A stretch of 64,000 nucleotides of DNA from Terrilactibacillus laevilacticus. GTDB taxonomy: Bacteria > Bacillota > Bacilli > Bacillales > Sporolactobacillaceae. Where the stretch lies: positions 248,001 through 312,000 of the forward strand of contig NZ_VDCY01000003.1 in assembly GCF_006517395.1 (NCBI RefSeq). The letters run 5' to 3'. The notes below the pieces were generated by a model, which worked only from the letters and a program-made list of their open reading frames with translations, ran no database searches and was not told the DNA's origin. Below, in pieces: positions 38,701 to 46,699 of the stretch. A program made the position numbers and the translations under genes. How positions within the stretch are numbered: the stretch's first letter is position 1; every line of letters begins with the position of its first letter.

Positions 38701-39303
38701 ATGGCTCGCTATACTGGTCCTGCATGGAAAAAATCTCGTCGCTATGGTATTTCACTAAGCGGTACGGGTAAAGAACTTGAAAGACGTCCTTATATTCCTG
38801 GACAACATGGTCCTACACAACGTAAAAAATTATCTGAATATGGTTTGCAACAAAATGAAAAACAAAAATTACGTTTTATGTATGGACTTAACGAACGTCA
38901 ATTCCGTCGTCTCTTCGACGAAGCTGGCAAAATGAAAGGTGTACACGGTGAAAACTTCATGATTCTACTTGAATCACGTCTCGATAACCTCGTTTATCGT
39001 TTAGGTTTAGCTCGTACACGTCGTCAATCTCGCCAACTTGTTAACCATGGTCATATTACTGTCAATGGTAAACGTGTCGATATTCCTTCTTACCGTGTTT
39101 CTGTCGGTGATGTTATTGGTGTAAGAGAAAAATCTCAAAACCTTGATATCGTTAAAGAAGCGATCGAAGTTAACTCATTTGTTCCTGAATATTTAACTTT
39201 CAATGAAGATAAATTAGAAGGTACTTTCAATAGACTTCCTGAACGTTCTGAATTACCAGCTGAGATTACTGAAGCTCTTATCGTTGAGTTCTACTCACGT
39301 TAA
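38701..39303 (+). CDS. rpsD: 30S ribosomal protein S4
   Basis: Primary 16S rRNA-binding protein that nucleates 30S assembly and represses its own translation. The 200-residue protein has the N-terminal [16 protein letters not shown] region without zinc cysteines, and the S4 RNA-binding domain (about 90-155) with [20 protein letters not shown], a hallmark segment. The ribosome-binding site is AAGGAGGAG. Strong codon bias (many CGT codons) fits high expression. A palindromic terminator follows. Confidence 0.99.
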   Translation: MARYTGPAWKKSRRYGISLSGTGKELERRPYIPGQHGPTQRKKLSEYGLQQNEKQKLRFMYGLNERQFRRLFDEAGKMKGVHGENFMILLESRLDNLVYRLGLARTRRQSRQLVNHGHITVNGKRVDIPSYRVSVGDVIGVREKSQNLDIVKEAIEVNSFVPEYLTFNEDKLEGTFNRLPERSELPAEITEALIVEFYSR

Positions 39304-39332
39304 TTAATATGCTTTGTAAATAGCATATTCAT

Positions 39333-39374
39333 AAACCCTAGAACCTTGATATATCAATGGTTCTAGGGTTTTTT
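39333..39374 (+). terminator. Terminator of rpsD (palindrome with TTGATATATCAA core)
   Basis: AACCCTAGAACC and GGTTCTAGGGTT pair around TTGATATATCAAT, followed by TTTTTTG. It is homologous to the palindrome at 41422-41464. Confidence 0.9.
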
Positions 39375-39405
39375 GTTTATTTTCAGCTTTGTATAACAAT
39401 GTATT

Positions 39406-39432
39406 CTCCCCCAACAATTTGGGGGAGGTTTT
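39406..39432. repeat. GC-rich stem-loop downstream of catE
   Basis: CTCCCCCAA and TTGGGGGAG form a 9-bp stem with a four-base loop, followed by GTTTT on the plus strand. It could be a weak terminator for catE on the other strand or an insertion-sequence relic. The function is not decided. Confidence 0.5.
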
Positions 39433-39485
39433 GAGGAGCTTTAAATAATTAATGTGGACAGGCATAAAATTATTAAATCTATACA

Positions 39486-40334
39486 TTAAACACTCAGGAT
39501 GATCCGATTACCTGAAGGATCAGAAGTAACGTAAGACCCATTTTCTTCAGTAACAGATGCCCCAATACTCTTTAATTGGGCAATCATGTTATTTCTCTTT
39601 TCTTCATTTGGCAACACTAGCGTAAATGATTCAAGTCCAACGCTATTAGGAGAAGAAGTAGGTGCACCTACTCCATTCCAAGTATTCAAGCCAATATGGT
39701 GATGGTATTTGCCATCAGAAATAAAAAGTGCCTGAGTACCGTATCGGTTTACAACTTCAAATCCAAGTCCCTTGATATAAAACTCTTCTGTCTTTTTCAA
39801 TTCCGATACATGTAAATGGATATGCCCCATAACTGTACCAGCAGGGAGACTCTTCCATGATTGCTTTTTTCCACCAGAGAGCAAGTCTGAGAAATTCAAC
39901 GGATCAACCGCCATGTCAACTTGACCATGTTCCCAATTCCATTCTGAAGGATCACGGTCTATATAAATTTCAATTCCATTTCCATCTGGATCAGATAAAT
40001 AAAGTGCTTCACTTACAAGATGATCCGAAGAACCGAACTGTAATCCAATCTCCAAAAAATGCTGAACTATTTTAGCTAAATCAGAACGTTTAGGTAGAAG
40101 AAGTGCATAGTGGTATAATCCTGTTGTTCTTCCTTGCTTAGGAACAACGTTATTTGGTAGTTCGATTGATAATAAAACGGTTTTCCCATCCGCTGTAAGG
40201 GTTGCGAAACATTCAGTTTGTTCCAATACCTTAAAACCAATCACTTCTTTATAAAAAGCTAACGAACGATGTAAATTTTGTACCTTCAAGTTGACTTTTC
40301 CTACAAATGTTATAGGTTCACGATGAAAATTCAT
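39486..40334 (-). CDS. catE: Catechol 2,3-dioxygenase-like VOC protein (CatE-type)
   Basis: A 282-residue protein with two vicinal-oxygen-chelate repeats (about 10-125 and 165-282). Metal-ligand residues are visible: GLYHYALLLP (His), SDPDGNGIEIYIDR (Glu), GHIHLHVSELKKTEEFY (His) and YHHHIGLNTWNG. This is the two-domain extradiol dioxygenase organisation of B. subtilis CatE, which detoxifies catechol and is induced by quinones. The pairing with a DoxX protein upstream and a divergent HxlR regulator supports that role. The ATG at 40334 with AGAGGGA upstream is preferred over one at 40355 that overlaps the catD stop. Confidence 0.87.
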   Translation of the reverse strand: MNFHREPITFVGKVNLKVQNLHRSLAFYKEVIGFKVLEQTECFATLTADGKTVLLSIELPNNVVPKQGRTTGLYHYALLLPKRSDLAKIVQHFLEIGLQFGSSDHLVSEALYLSDPDGNGIEIYIDRDPSEWNWEHGQVDMAVDPLNFSDLLSGGKKQSWKSLPAGTVMGHIHLHVSELKKTEEFYIKGLGFEVVNRYGTQALFISDGKYHHHIGLNTWNGVGAPTSSPNSVGLESFTLVLPNEEKRNNMIAQLKSIGASVTEENGSYVTSDPSGNRIILSV

Positions 40335-40354
40335 TTTAGTTTCCCTCTTTATCA

Positions 40355-40768
40355 TTAAGCTTTCTCTGGCCGAAACAGTACGTTATCTAAAGCTAAATAA
40401 GATTTGTTTATGGTAGCAAGGTGTATTGAAATGACGAATAAAGCTAAGTCAAGTTCATACCCTGCCATTTGACCATTTCCAAGGAATCCGACAGTAAGCT
40501 TTACTTTAACAATAGCACCAGCTAAAACAATGGCAAATAGAATGGCAATTATTCTTGTACCTACACCCAAAACAATAGCGATACCGCCAATTAATTCGAT
40601 TAGAGCAACCATATAGGCTGTAAACCCTGGAAGACCTAAACTCTTAAAAAAACCTACGGTGTTCTCAATGCCACCTTGGAATTTTGATAATCCATGGATA
40701 AAGAAGGTTGCACCTAAAAATACCCTTAAAATCGTTGTTACAACTTCATTTTTTCTTAACATTTCCAT
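40355..40768 (-). CDS. catD: DoxX family membrane protein (CatD-type)
   Basis: A 137-residue DoxX protein with four membrane spans. RVFLGATFFIHGLSKFQGGI (about 15-34) and ALIELIGGIAIVLGVGTR (about 55-72) are the family signatures. In B. subtilis catD and catE form one operon repressed by HxlR-family regulators and induced by thiol-reactive quinones. The gene order, spacing and divergent regulator here match. CatD's activity is not established, though DoxX proteins have been linked to quinone or thiol redox. The first ATG is kept, but the second (40762) has a better-spaced ribosome-binding site. Confidence 0.88.
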   Translation of the reverse strand: MEMLRKNEVVTTILRVFLGATFFIHGLSKFQGGIENTVGFFKSLGLPGFTAYMVALIELIGGIAIVLGVGTRIIAILFAIVLAGAIVKVKLTVGFLGNGQMAGYELDLALFVISIHLATINKSYLALDNVLFRPEKA

Positions 40769-40807
40769 AACACTCCTTCACTATTTATTTTGTTTTTACT
40801 AACAATA

Positions 40808-40824
40808 ACTTACTTTATGTAAGT
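40808..40824. promoter_or_regulatory. Candidate operator between catD and the HxlR regulator
   Basis: ACTTACTTTATGTAAGT is a perfect 6-5-6 inverted repeat in the 158-bp divergent gap. Further AAGTAAG half-sites follow it on both sides (about 40823-40828, 40855-40859 and 40908-40913). It is the natural binding site for the adjacent dimeric regulator, though this is inferred from position and symmetry only. Confidence 0.55.
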
Positions 40825-40926
40825 AAGTATATTTATGTAATTTTATAAAGTCAAGTAAGTGCTTTATAAAAAATAATTTAATTGTTTAGAAATAAGTTTA
40901 TAATATTAAGTAAGGAGTTGAGTTAA

Positions 40927-41235
40927 TTGGATAAGTCGATTTGTCCTAGATTTGAAAAAGCGATGGGGTTATTAAGTCAAAGATGGACTGGGTTGATTCT
41001 ATATCAGCTTTTGTCTGGTCCTCAGCGTTTTTGTACTATTGAATCTTCAGTAGGTGTCAGTGGTAGAGTGCTTTCAGAAAGGTTAAAGGATTTGGAGAAC
41101 GAAGCAATTGTAAAACGGGAAGTATATCCAGAAACTCCAGTTCGTATTGAGTATTCACTAACCGATAAAGGTTTAGCATTAGAGCCGCTAATGAAAGAGA
41201 TAGAAAAATGGTCTCAAAACTGGCTGGAAGCATAA
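40927..41235 (+). CDS. HxlR (DUF24) family redox-sensing regulator
   Basis: A 102-residue winged-helix protein with the conserved N-terminal cysteine in SICPRFEKAMGLLSQRWTG (Cys6) that HxlR-type thiol sensors use. The recognition region is SGRVLSERLKDLENEAIVKR and the wing is YPETPVRIEYSLTDKG. B. subtilis CatR (YvaP) and YodB, which control catDE, belong to this family; there the repressor gene is unlinked, here it is divergent from catDE. The start is TTG at 40927 with AAGGAG 9 nt upstream. No ATG is available in frame near the start. Confidence 0.87.
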   Translation: MDKSICPRFEKAMGLLSQRWTGLILYQLLSGPQRFCTIESSVGVSGRVLSERLKDLENEAIVKREVYPETPVRIEYSLTDKGLALEPLMKEIEKWSQNWLEA

Positions 41236-41260
41236 TGGTGATTTAAGAGTTTATGAAATA

Positions 41261-41307
41261 GCCGAGAACACTCGTGACTTTAGTCATGAGAGGTTCAGAT
41301 AAAGAGG
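41261..41307 (-). repeat. Short relic repeat, pair member B
   Basis: The reverse complement is about 80% identical to 15131-15177. It contains a near-perfect hairpin, CTCATGACT / AGTCACGAG. It lies 25 bp after the HxlR gene stop. It is possibly the 3' end of a lost IS200/IS605-type element. Confidence 0.5.
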
Positions 41308-41421
41308 TACAAAGGGTTTTTCATTACCACCTATAACCAAACTTTGATAGTACTGGGTTTTTTAAAAACTATTGAGTACTACTCTCGTTAATAGCAGTAC
41401 TTCTTTAATGAAAAAAAACAA

Positions 41422-41464
41422 AAACCTCAGAATTCTTGATATATCAAGAGTTCTGAGGTTTTTG
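41422..41464. terminator. Bidirectional terminator-like palindrome with TTGATATATCAA core
   Basis: AAACCTCAGAATTCTTGAT pairs with ATCAAGAGTTCTGAGGTTT almost perfectly, with A and T runs on both sides. It is homologous to the rpsD terminator 2 kb away. It lies about 190 bp after the HxlR gene, with no closer gene, so it seems displaced from any natural transcript end. Confidence 0.8.
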
Positions 41465-41711
41465 TCTTACATTATAACTGAATACTCGACTAGTAAAAGA
41501 CGCAGTATACTTTCCATTCTGATAAATAACGACCTTTTTTAGTAAAATAACTTGCAAGATATTCAATTTAAGATAAGATAAAAATTAGATTTATTATATT
41601 AATATGGGTGAAATGTTGTCTTTTACATGACAACCTAACAAATTCAGTCATGATCACAAACTATGTACTGAATCGTAATAACTACTTTTTTTCATAAGTA
41701 TATGCTTTAAG

Positions 41712-41925
41712 TGCGTGTTCAAAAAGGTGACAAATTAAAAGGGTTACTGGCTAAGTACGCTGGCATCCCTGCCAGAACGCCAGTACTAGCCCGTCCTGGG
41801 CGTCGGAAGATCAAGGCGGCGCTGTTTTGAGGACCGGAATGTAGGTTTTTACTACATGAGGACCGTAAAAACAAACGGGCGCCGAGATTCGTAGCTTATC
41901 ATTTGGTGACTTTTTGAACAACCTC
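41712..41925 (+). mobile_element. Intergenic inverted-repeat element, copy 7 (hybrid, 214 bp)
   Basis: Ends TGCGTGTTCAAAAAGG and CTTTTTGAACAACCTC, flanked by TTTAAG / TTTAAA (41706-41711, 41926-41931). The left part is long-form (two-hairpin module), and from about 41811 it switches to the short-form sequence AGATCAAGGCGGCG. It ends 40 bp before the penicillin-binding protein gene. The gap 41465-41705 shows nothing else. Confidence 0.9.
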
Positions 41926-41965
41926 TTTAAAGTTTATTATGGGAAAAGTATTAAGGAGGAATGTT

Positions 41966-44758
41966 ATGACTTCTAATACTAAGACGTCATTTAGCGAATG
42001 GTTCGATCGCTGGAAAAACAGTGGACTCATTCGAGCACTTATCTTTACATACAAAGTAGCATGGAATTCATTCTTAGTCATTATCTCAGTCATTTTTATT
42101 GGCTGTTTCTTTGCATTTGGTATTACTACTGGTTATTTTGCTGCTTTGGTACATGACCAGCCGGTTTTGAATTATAAGACGTTGAAAGGGGATTTGGTCA
42201 ATTACTCACAAAGTAGTGAAATTTATTTTGCCGATAACATCCCTCTCGGAAAGGTTAATAGTGATCTTATTCGGACAACAGTGACATTAGATCAAGTTTC
42301 CTCTTATTTTACGGATGCTTTGTTATCAACGGAGGATGAGCTTTTCTATGAACATCACGGTGTGGTTCCAAAAGCTGTATTCCGTGCAACCTATCAAGAT
42401 ATTACAAACCAGCCATTACAAACCGGCGGCAGTACGATCACACAACAAGTCGTAAAGAATCAAATTCTAAGTAATGTTGTGACGAAAGAGCGTAAGGCAA
42501 GGGAAATCTTATTGGCTATGAGATTGGAACATTTTTTTAGTAAAAATGAGATCTTGCAATCTTATATTAACGTCAGTCCCTTTGGACGGAATGCATCAGG
42601 CCAAAATATAGCAGGCGTTCAAACAGCTGCACAAGGCATTTTTGGTGTAGATGCTAAAAAGCTTAATATTCCACAGGCTGCGTTCATTGCTGGTTTACCC
42701 CAAAATCCATTTGTCTATTCACCTTTTGATAATAGTGGTCAAATAAAGAAAGATATCTCACCTGGCGTCAACCGAGCTCATGCTGTCCTTAAAAATATGT
42801 ACAATGGTGGCTATATTTCACAAAAAGAATATCAGGACGCTCTTAGATATGACTATAAAAAGCATTTTAAAGATACGACAAAAATGATAAAAAATCGTTA
42901 TCACTATGTCACAAATGAAGTTATCAAAGATGCAAGCATCATCTTGGCTAAACAAGACGCTCAAAAACAAGGATATAATGGTGAAAAATTATATCAAGAC
43001 TATACGACTTACCTCAATTATTCGAAAGTGTCTAAATCTCAAGGTTCAAGCATTGAATCAGTAGCAAAAGCAAATAAAGCCAATTATGCAACGATTAAAA
43101 AACATTTTGACACGTTTCAGAATTTGATTGATAATGCAACATTAGATTTACAGAATGGTGGGTATAAAATTCATACGACCATCAATAAAGATATCTATGA
43201 TGATCAACAAGCTTTTGCAAGTAATTATAACGGATATGAAAGTGACCGGATCACGTATCGAACAAATTCAAAAACAGGAAAAGAAGAAGCTATTCACCAT
43301 CCGATGGAAGTAGGTTCTGTACTTATTAAAAATGATACTGGCGCCATCATTAGTTTCGTTGGCGGGCGAGGTTTTGATTTATCCCAATATAACTTTGCGA
43401 CGCAAGTCAATAGACAAAATGGTTCGACAATGAAACCACTTCTTGTCTATGCACCTGCGATGGAAGCTGGGCTGACCCAGCCAGGCAATATAATGGCTGA
43501 CTTACCATATAAAAGAGTCATGGGTTCTGGACAAATCTATTCACCAGTCAACTATACACCACTCTATCATGGATTTGAATCTGCAAGAAAGGCTCTATAC
43601 GATTCTGATAACATGCCGGCCGTCCGGCTGTTTACTCGGCTTAGTGCAACAATAAGTCATCCTCCAAGTTATCTAAAGAAAATGGGATTCACGTCACTCG
43701 TTGGTTCAGATGGGTATAACGTTTCTGCTGCGTTAGGTGGTATCACTCTCGGACCTACCGTTGAAGAAAATACGAATGCTTATGCGACATTTGGAAACGG
43801 CGGTAAGTTTGTTGATGCCTATATTATTGATAAGATCACAGATACATCTAGCCGTACGGTTTATCAACATAAAGTAAAAGAAACGACGGTCTTTTCTCCA
43901 CAAACAAATTATTTAATGCTTGATATGATGCGAGACGTATTAAGTCCCTTAGGTACAGCGCGCAATGTACCAAGGCAACTTGATTTTCATGCCGATTGGG
44001 CAGGTAAAACAGGTACATCTCAAGATTGGCGAGACGGATGGTTTGTTGCGACCAATCCAAATGTCACTCTTGGTGTTTGGACAGGCTTTGACAATAACGC
44101 TAAAATGAATCATCAATTTTACTCAACAAGAACACAGCAGCTTTGGGCTGGATTTGCCAATGCGGCCTATCGAATTGATCCTGAACTTATGAGTCCAAGC
44201 AAGAAATTTACTGAACCAAAAGGAATCATAAGAACAACATACTGTGGTTTAACTGGGCAAAAAGTGACATCACTCTGCAAGGAAGCTGGATTTGTCACAA
44301 CGGATTTAATGAATATTAAATATGCTCCTAGAACAACCGAAGAAGCCTTAGTCAGAACGAGTCATGGTGTAAAAATTAAGCAAAGTTTTGTCAGTCAAAA
44401 TTATCCGTTCCTTGATCTTTCTAAAACGAATGAAAAATTCCTTAAACTAATCCAATTACCAGGTGATCAATTAGTTACTGATGCGGAATTTGCTGCAAAT
44501 AGGGCTAAAGAGAATGAGGATAAAAAGCAAGAGCCAGAGAATAAAAAAGCGACGGAAAAACAAAACAATAAAGAGGAACAGATAACACCAACGACTAATG
44601 ATAAAAAGCAAAATAAACCTAATCCAAAAGTAGAACGCGATGAAAAAAAGCAAACATCAGATAAGCAAACAACAGATCAACAAAATAAGACAACATCACA
44701 ATCAAATAGCACAGAGAACAACAACTCAATGAAAAACGACAATTCAAACAACCAATAG
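41966..44758 (+). CDS. Class A penicillin-binding protein (glycosyltransferase-transpeptidase)
   Basis: Bifunctional peptidoglycan synthase. In the 930 residues: a cytoplasmic N-terminus, one membrane anchor (about 32-56), and a GT51 domain with the catalytic glutamate Glu123 in STEDELFYEHHG and GGSTITQQVVKNQ. The transpeptidase domain has the three active-site motifs: STMK in NGSTMKPLL, SDN in YDSDNMPAV, and KTGTS in WAGKTGTSQDW. After about residue 840 the tail is a low-complexity run of Lys, Asn, Gln, Thr and Glu, probably disordered outside the membrane. The ATG at 41966 follows AAGGAGGAATGTT. It resembles PBP1A/PonA-type proteins, but the paralogue cannot be named. Confidence 0.95.
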   Translation: MTSNTKTSFSEWFDRWKNSGLIRALIFTYKVAWNSFLVIISVIFIGCFFAFGITTGYFAALVHDQPVLNYKTLKGDLVNYSQSSEIYFADNIPLGKVNSDLIRTTVTLDQVSSYFTDALLSTEDELFYEHHGVVPKAVFRATYQDITNQPLQTGGSTITQQVVKNQILSNVVTKERKAREILLAMRLEHFFSKNEILQSYINVSPFGRNASGQNIAGVQTAAQGIFGVDAKKLNIPQAAFIAGLPQNPFVYSPFDNSGQIKKDISPGVNRAHAVLKNMYNGGYISQKEYQDALRYDYKKHFKDTTKMIKNRYHYVTNEVIKDASIILAKQDAQKQGYNGEKLYQDYTTYLNYSKVSKSQGSSIESVAKANKANYATIKKHFDTFQNLIDNATLDLQNGGYKIHTTINKDIYDDQQAFASNYNGYESDRITYRTNSKTGKEEAIHHPMEVGSVLIKNDTGAIISFVGGRGFDLSQYNFATQVNRQNGSTMKPLLVYAPAMEAGLTQPGNIMADLPYKRVMGSGQIYSPVNYTPLYHGFESARKALYDSDNMPAVRLFTRLSATISHPPSYLKKMGFTSLVGSDGYNVSAALGGITLGPTVEENTNAYATFGNGGKFVDAYIIDKITDTSSRTVYQHKVKETTVFSPQTNYLMLDMMRDVLSPLGTARNVPRQLDFHADWAGKTGTSQDWRDGWFVATNPNVTLGVWTGFDNNAKMNHQFYSTRTQQLWAGFANAAYRIDPELMSPSKKFTEPKGIIRTTYCGLTGQKVTSLCKEAGFVTTDLMNIKYAPRTTEEALVRTSHGVKIKQSFVSQNYPFLDLSKTNEKFLKLIQLPGDQLVTDAEFAANRAKENEDKKQEPENKKATEKQNNKEEQITPTTNDKKQNKPNPKVERDEKKQTSDKQTTDQQNKTTSQSNSTENNNSMKNDNSNNQ

Positions 44759-44759
44759 A

Positions 44760-44799
44760 AGCAAAAGAGCCGATGATGGCTCTTTTGCTTCATTTTTGT
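44760..44799 (+). terminator. Terminator of the penicillin-binding protein gene
   Basis: AGCAAAAGAGCC and GGCTCTTTTGCT form a perfect 12-bp stem followed by TCATTTTTG, immediately after the stop codon. Confidence 0.9.
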
Positions 44800-44847
44800 T
44801 AAAAAAATAGACTATGTCCAAATAAAAGTCATATGGACAAGTCTATT
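44800..44847 (-). terminator. Terminator of ccpA
   Basis: On the minus strand AATAGACTTGTCC pairs with GGACATAGTCTATT (one mismatch) and is followed by a T-run, 10 bp after the ccpA stop. Confidence 0.8.
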
Positions 44848-44856
44848 ATAAAAAGC

Positions 44857-45855
44857 CTATTTAGTTGACGATCGATATTCGATTCGATAAGGCAATGTTA
44901 CTGTGATTTCATCTACCTCTTCTTTATTCATAAATTTGGTTAATAGTCGCATGGCAACAGCCCCGATGTCATACATTGGTTGAACAACACATGATAACGT
45001 TGGACGAACCATTTGAGCTAATCGTGTATTATCATTACTTATGACTTCAATATCATTAGGCACTGATAATCCACTATCTTGTATTTGATGGATAACACCA
45101 ATACCCATTTCATCTGAACCAGCAAAGATCGCCGTTGGTTTATAATCGAGCCCTAAAAACTGTTCTGTCGCTTCTTTACCTGATTCATAGCTGTCATCAC
45201 CAATAGCCACCAGATCTTCTAAATAAGGTATTTCTGCGCTCTCCAAGGCACGTTTATATCCTTTGAGTTTATGTTCTCCATTGATCGGTACCTCAGTTGG
45301 TCCAGATATGAAGCCTATTCGTTTGTGACCTTGATTAATAAAATATGTAATGGCATCAAAAACAGCTTGTTCATAATCAATATTTACCGATGGAACTTGG
45401 TTTTGTTCATCAAGCGTAGCAGCTAGAACGATTGGTACTGGAGACTTTTTAAATTCTTCGATAAGATCTTGATTAATTTCCCCACCCATAAAAACAATTC
45501 CGTCGACTTGTTTACCAAGTAAGGTTTGAATAAGGTGCATCTCTTTATTCTTATTCTGATCAGAATTACAAAGAATAATATTATATTTATACATGGTTGC
45601 TATGTCTTCAATCCCTCTGGCAAGCTCGGAAAAAAACACATTTGAAATATCAGGAATAATGACTCCAACAGTTGTTGTTTTCTTACTAGCTAAACCCCGA
45701 GCTACAGCATTGGGTCTATATCCCAATCTTTCAATGGCTTCTAACACTTTTTTTCTTGTCGTTGGTTTAACATTTGGATTTCCGTTAACAACCCTAGAAA
45801 CAGTCGCCATTGAAACGCTTGCTTCTCGAGCTACATCATATATTGTTGCACTCAT
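44857..45855 (-). CDS. ccpA: Catabolite control protein A
   Basis: LacI/GalR-family master regulator of carbon catabolite control, which binds cre sites together with HPr(Ser-P). The 332-residue protein has the helix-turn-helix and hinge [20 protein letters not shown] with [13 protein letters not shown] (residues 3-60), then the periplasmic-binding-protein-like effector domain ([20 protein letters not shown] and onward). The CcpA-specific core matches well, including [11 protein letters not shown]. Its likely regulon in this window includes ackA and perhaps ald. The promoter lies against element copy 8. Confidence 0.97.
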   Translation of the reverse strand: MSATIYDVAREASVSMATVSRVVNGNPNVKPTTRKKVLEAIERLGYRPNAVARGLASKKTTTVGVIIPDISNVFFSELARGIEDIATMYKYNIILCNSDQNKNKEMHLIQTLLGKQVDGIVFMGGEINQDLIEEFKKSPVPIVLAATLDEQNQVPSVNIDYEQAVFDAITYFINQGHKRIGFISGPTEVPINGEHKLKGYKRALESAEIPYLEDLVAIGDDSYESGKEATEQFLGLDYKPTAIFAGSDEMGIGVIHQIQDSGLSVPNDIEVISNDNTRLAQMVRPTLSCVVQPMYDIGAVAMRLLTKFMNKEEVDEITVTLPYRIEYRSSTK

Positions 45856-45898
45856 ACACGATTGTCCCCCTCAACTTATTCATCTTACATGTAATACT

Positions 45899-45929
45899 AT
45901 TATAACCATTAATATTAGAGGTTGTTCAA
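45899..45929 (-). promoter_or_regulatory. Candidate ccpA promoter overlapping element copy 8
   Basis: On the minus strand a TATAAT box (45899-45904) stands 44 bp before the ccpA ATG. The best -35-like hexamer, TTGAAC (45924-45929), lies inside the terminal repeat of element copy 8, with a long 19-bp spacer. A shifted TTATAA box preceded by TGG could act as an extended -10 instead. Confidence 0.45.
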
Positions 45930-46070
45930 AAAGTCACCAAATGATAAGCTACGAATCTCGGCGCCCTCTTGTTTTTCCGGTCCTCATGTAGTAAAAACCT
46001 ACATTCCGGTCCTCAAAACAGCGCCGCCTTGATCTTCTTGCTTCTAATTTGCCACCTTTTTGAACACGCA
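45918..46070 (-). mobile_element. Intergenic inverted-repeat element, copy 8 (short form, reversed, 153 bp)
   Basis: Ends GAGGTTGTTCAAAAAG and CTTTTTGAACACGCA. Flanks ATATTA / CTATTA (45912-45917, 46071-46076) match at five of six positions. It is oriented so that the element's AACCTC end faces ccpA. Confidence 0.9.
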
Positions 46071-46184
46071 CTATTAGTATTTTATTTTTACTATAGCATA
46101 ACTTACTCTTTTATCTATCTTTTTCGACAAAAAATATCATATAATTATACAAAAATAGAAATATTACATCCGTTTTGATGAAGA

Positions 46185-46218
46185 AAACGGGTTGAACCTC
46201 ATGTTCAACCCGTTTTTG
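46185..46218 (-). terminator. Terminator of ytxH
   Basis: AAACGGGTTGAAC and GTTCAACCCGTTT form a 13-bp stem with a five-base loop. On the minus strand it is followed by TCTTC, and on the plus strand by TTG, so the T-runs are short. Confidence 0.75.
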
Positions 46219-46234
46219 TTTGATTCAATATGAA

Positions 46235-46576
46235 TTAAATGTAATCTTTTGGTGCCGTCAATTTGACATCTTTACTCGGCTTAAGATTGACATTCTGACG
46301 ATTCTTTCGGCCTGGTATGGATTTTTTTACGTACTGAATCATCTGTTTATCTGAGACTGATTTGGCTAGACTTGAGGATCTTTCCTTTGCCAATTGGATA
46401 AAATCGACGCTTTTCCGACGAATAGAGTGTGTTCCACGATCAACCTGAGTACGCATGTCTTTACCTGTCTTAGGTGTCAATAGTAATGCGGCACTTGCTC
46501 CTAGTAAGCTTCCAAGCATCATACCGGCAAAGAACAATGAACCTCTTTTACCTTGATTCTTTTCTGTTTTGCTCAA
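46235..46576 (-). CDS. ytxH: YtxH family general stress protein
   Basis: A 113-residue protein with an N-terminal membrane span (SLFFAGMMLGSLLGASAALLL, split across about residues 12-32) followed by the YtxH signature LTPKTGKDMR and a basic helical C-terminus. In B. subtilis ytxGHJ is an operon under sigma-B and sigma-H. The start is uncertain. A TTG at 46576 has AAGGAG exactly 9 nt upstream and is chosen, while upstream in-frame ATGs (46627, 46597) have poor sites or, at 46585, touch the AAGGAG directly. A terminator separates it from ytxG. Confidence 0.8.
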   Translation of the reverse strand: MSKTEKNQGKRGSLFFAGMMLGSLLGASAALLLTPKTGKDMRTQVDRGTHSIRRKSVDFIQLAKERSSSLAKSVSDKQMIQYVKKSIPGRKNRQNVNLKPSKDVKLTAPKDYI

Positions 46577-46608
46577 ACTATTCATCTCCTTCCCCATATT
46601 TTTCCCAA

Positions 46609-46648
46609 TTAAAAAATTGAGACCCACCTTAAGTATGGTGGGAATCTC
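46609..46648 (-). terminator. Terminator between ytxG and ytxH
   Basis: On the minus strand GAGATTCCCACC pairs with GGTGGGTCTC, followed by AATTTTTTAATT. It lies only 33 bp before the preferred ytxH start, so it could act as an attenuator inside the ytxG-ytxH unit. Confidence 0.75.
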
Positions 46649-46699
46649 TAAGTTGGAAGATAAGACCTCTACTTTATCCCCAAGTTCTCATTTAAGTGT

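Noticed and set aside
41899-42093. 64-codon minus-strand ORF ending in KEVVQKVTK
   Set aside because: Antisense to the start of the penicillin-binding protein gene. It acquires its end from element copy 7 just as the DUF84 gene does from copy 10, but has no ribosome-binding site or family resemblance.
45593-45991. 132-codon plus-strand ORF antisense to ccpA
   Set aside because: Antisense shadow of a conserved gene, with the last part encoded by element copy 8.
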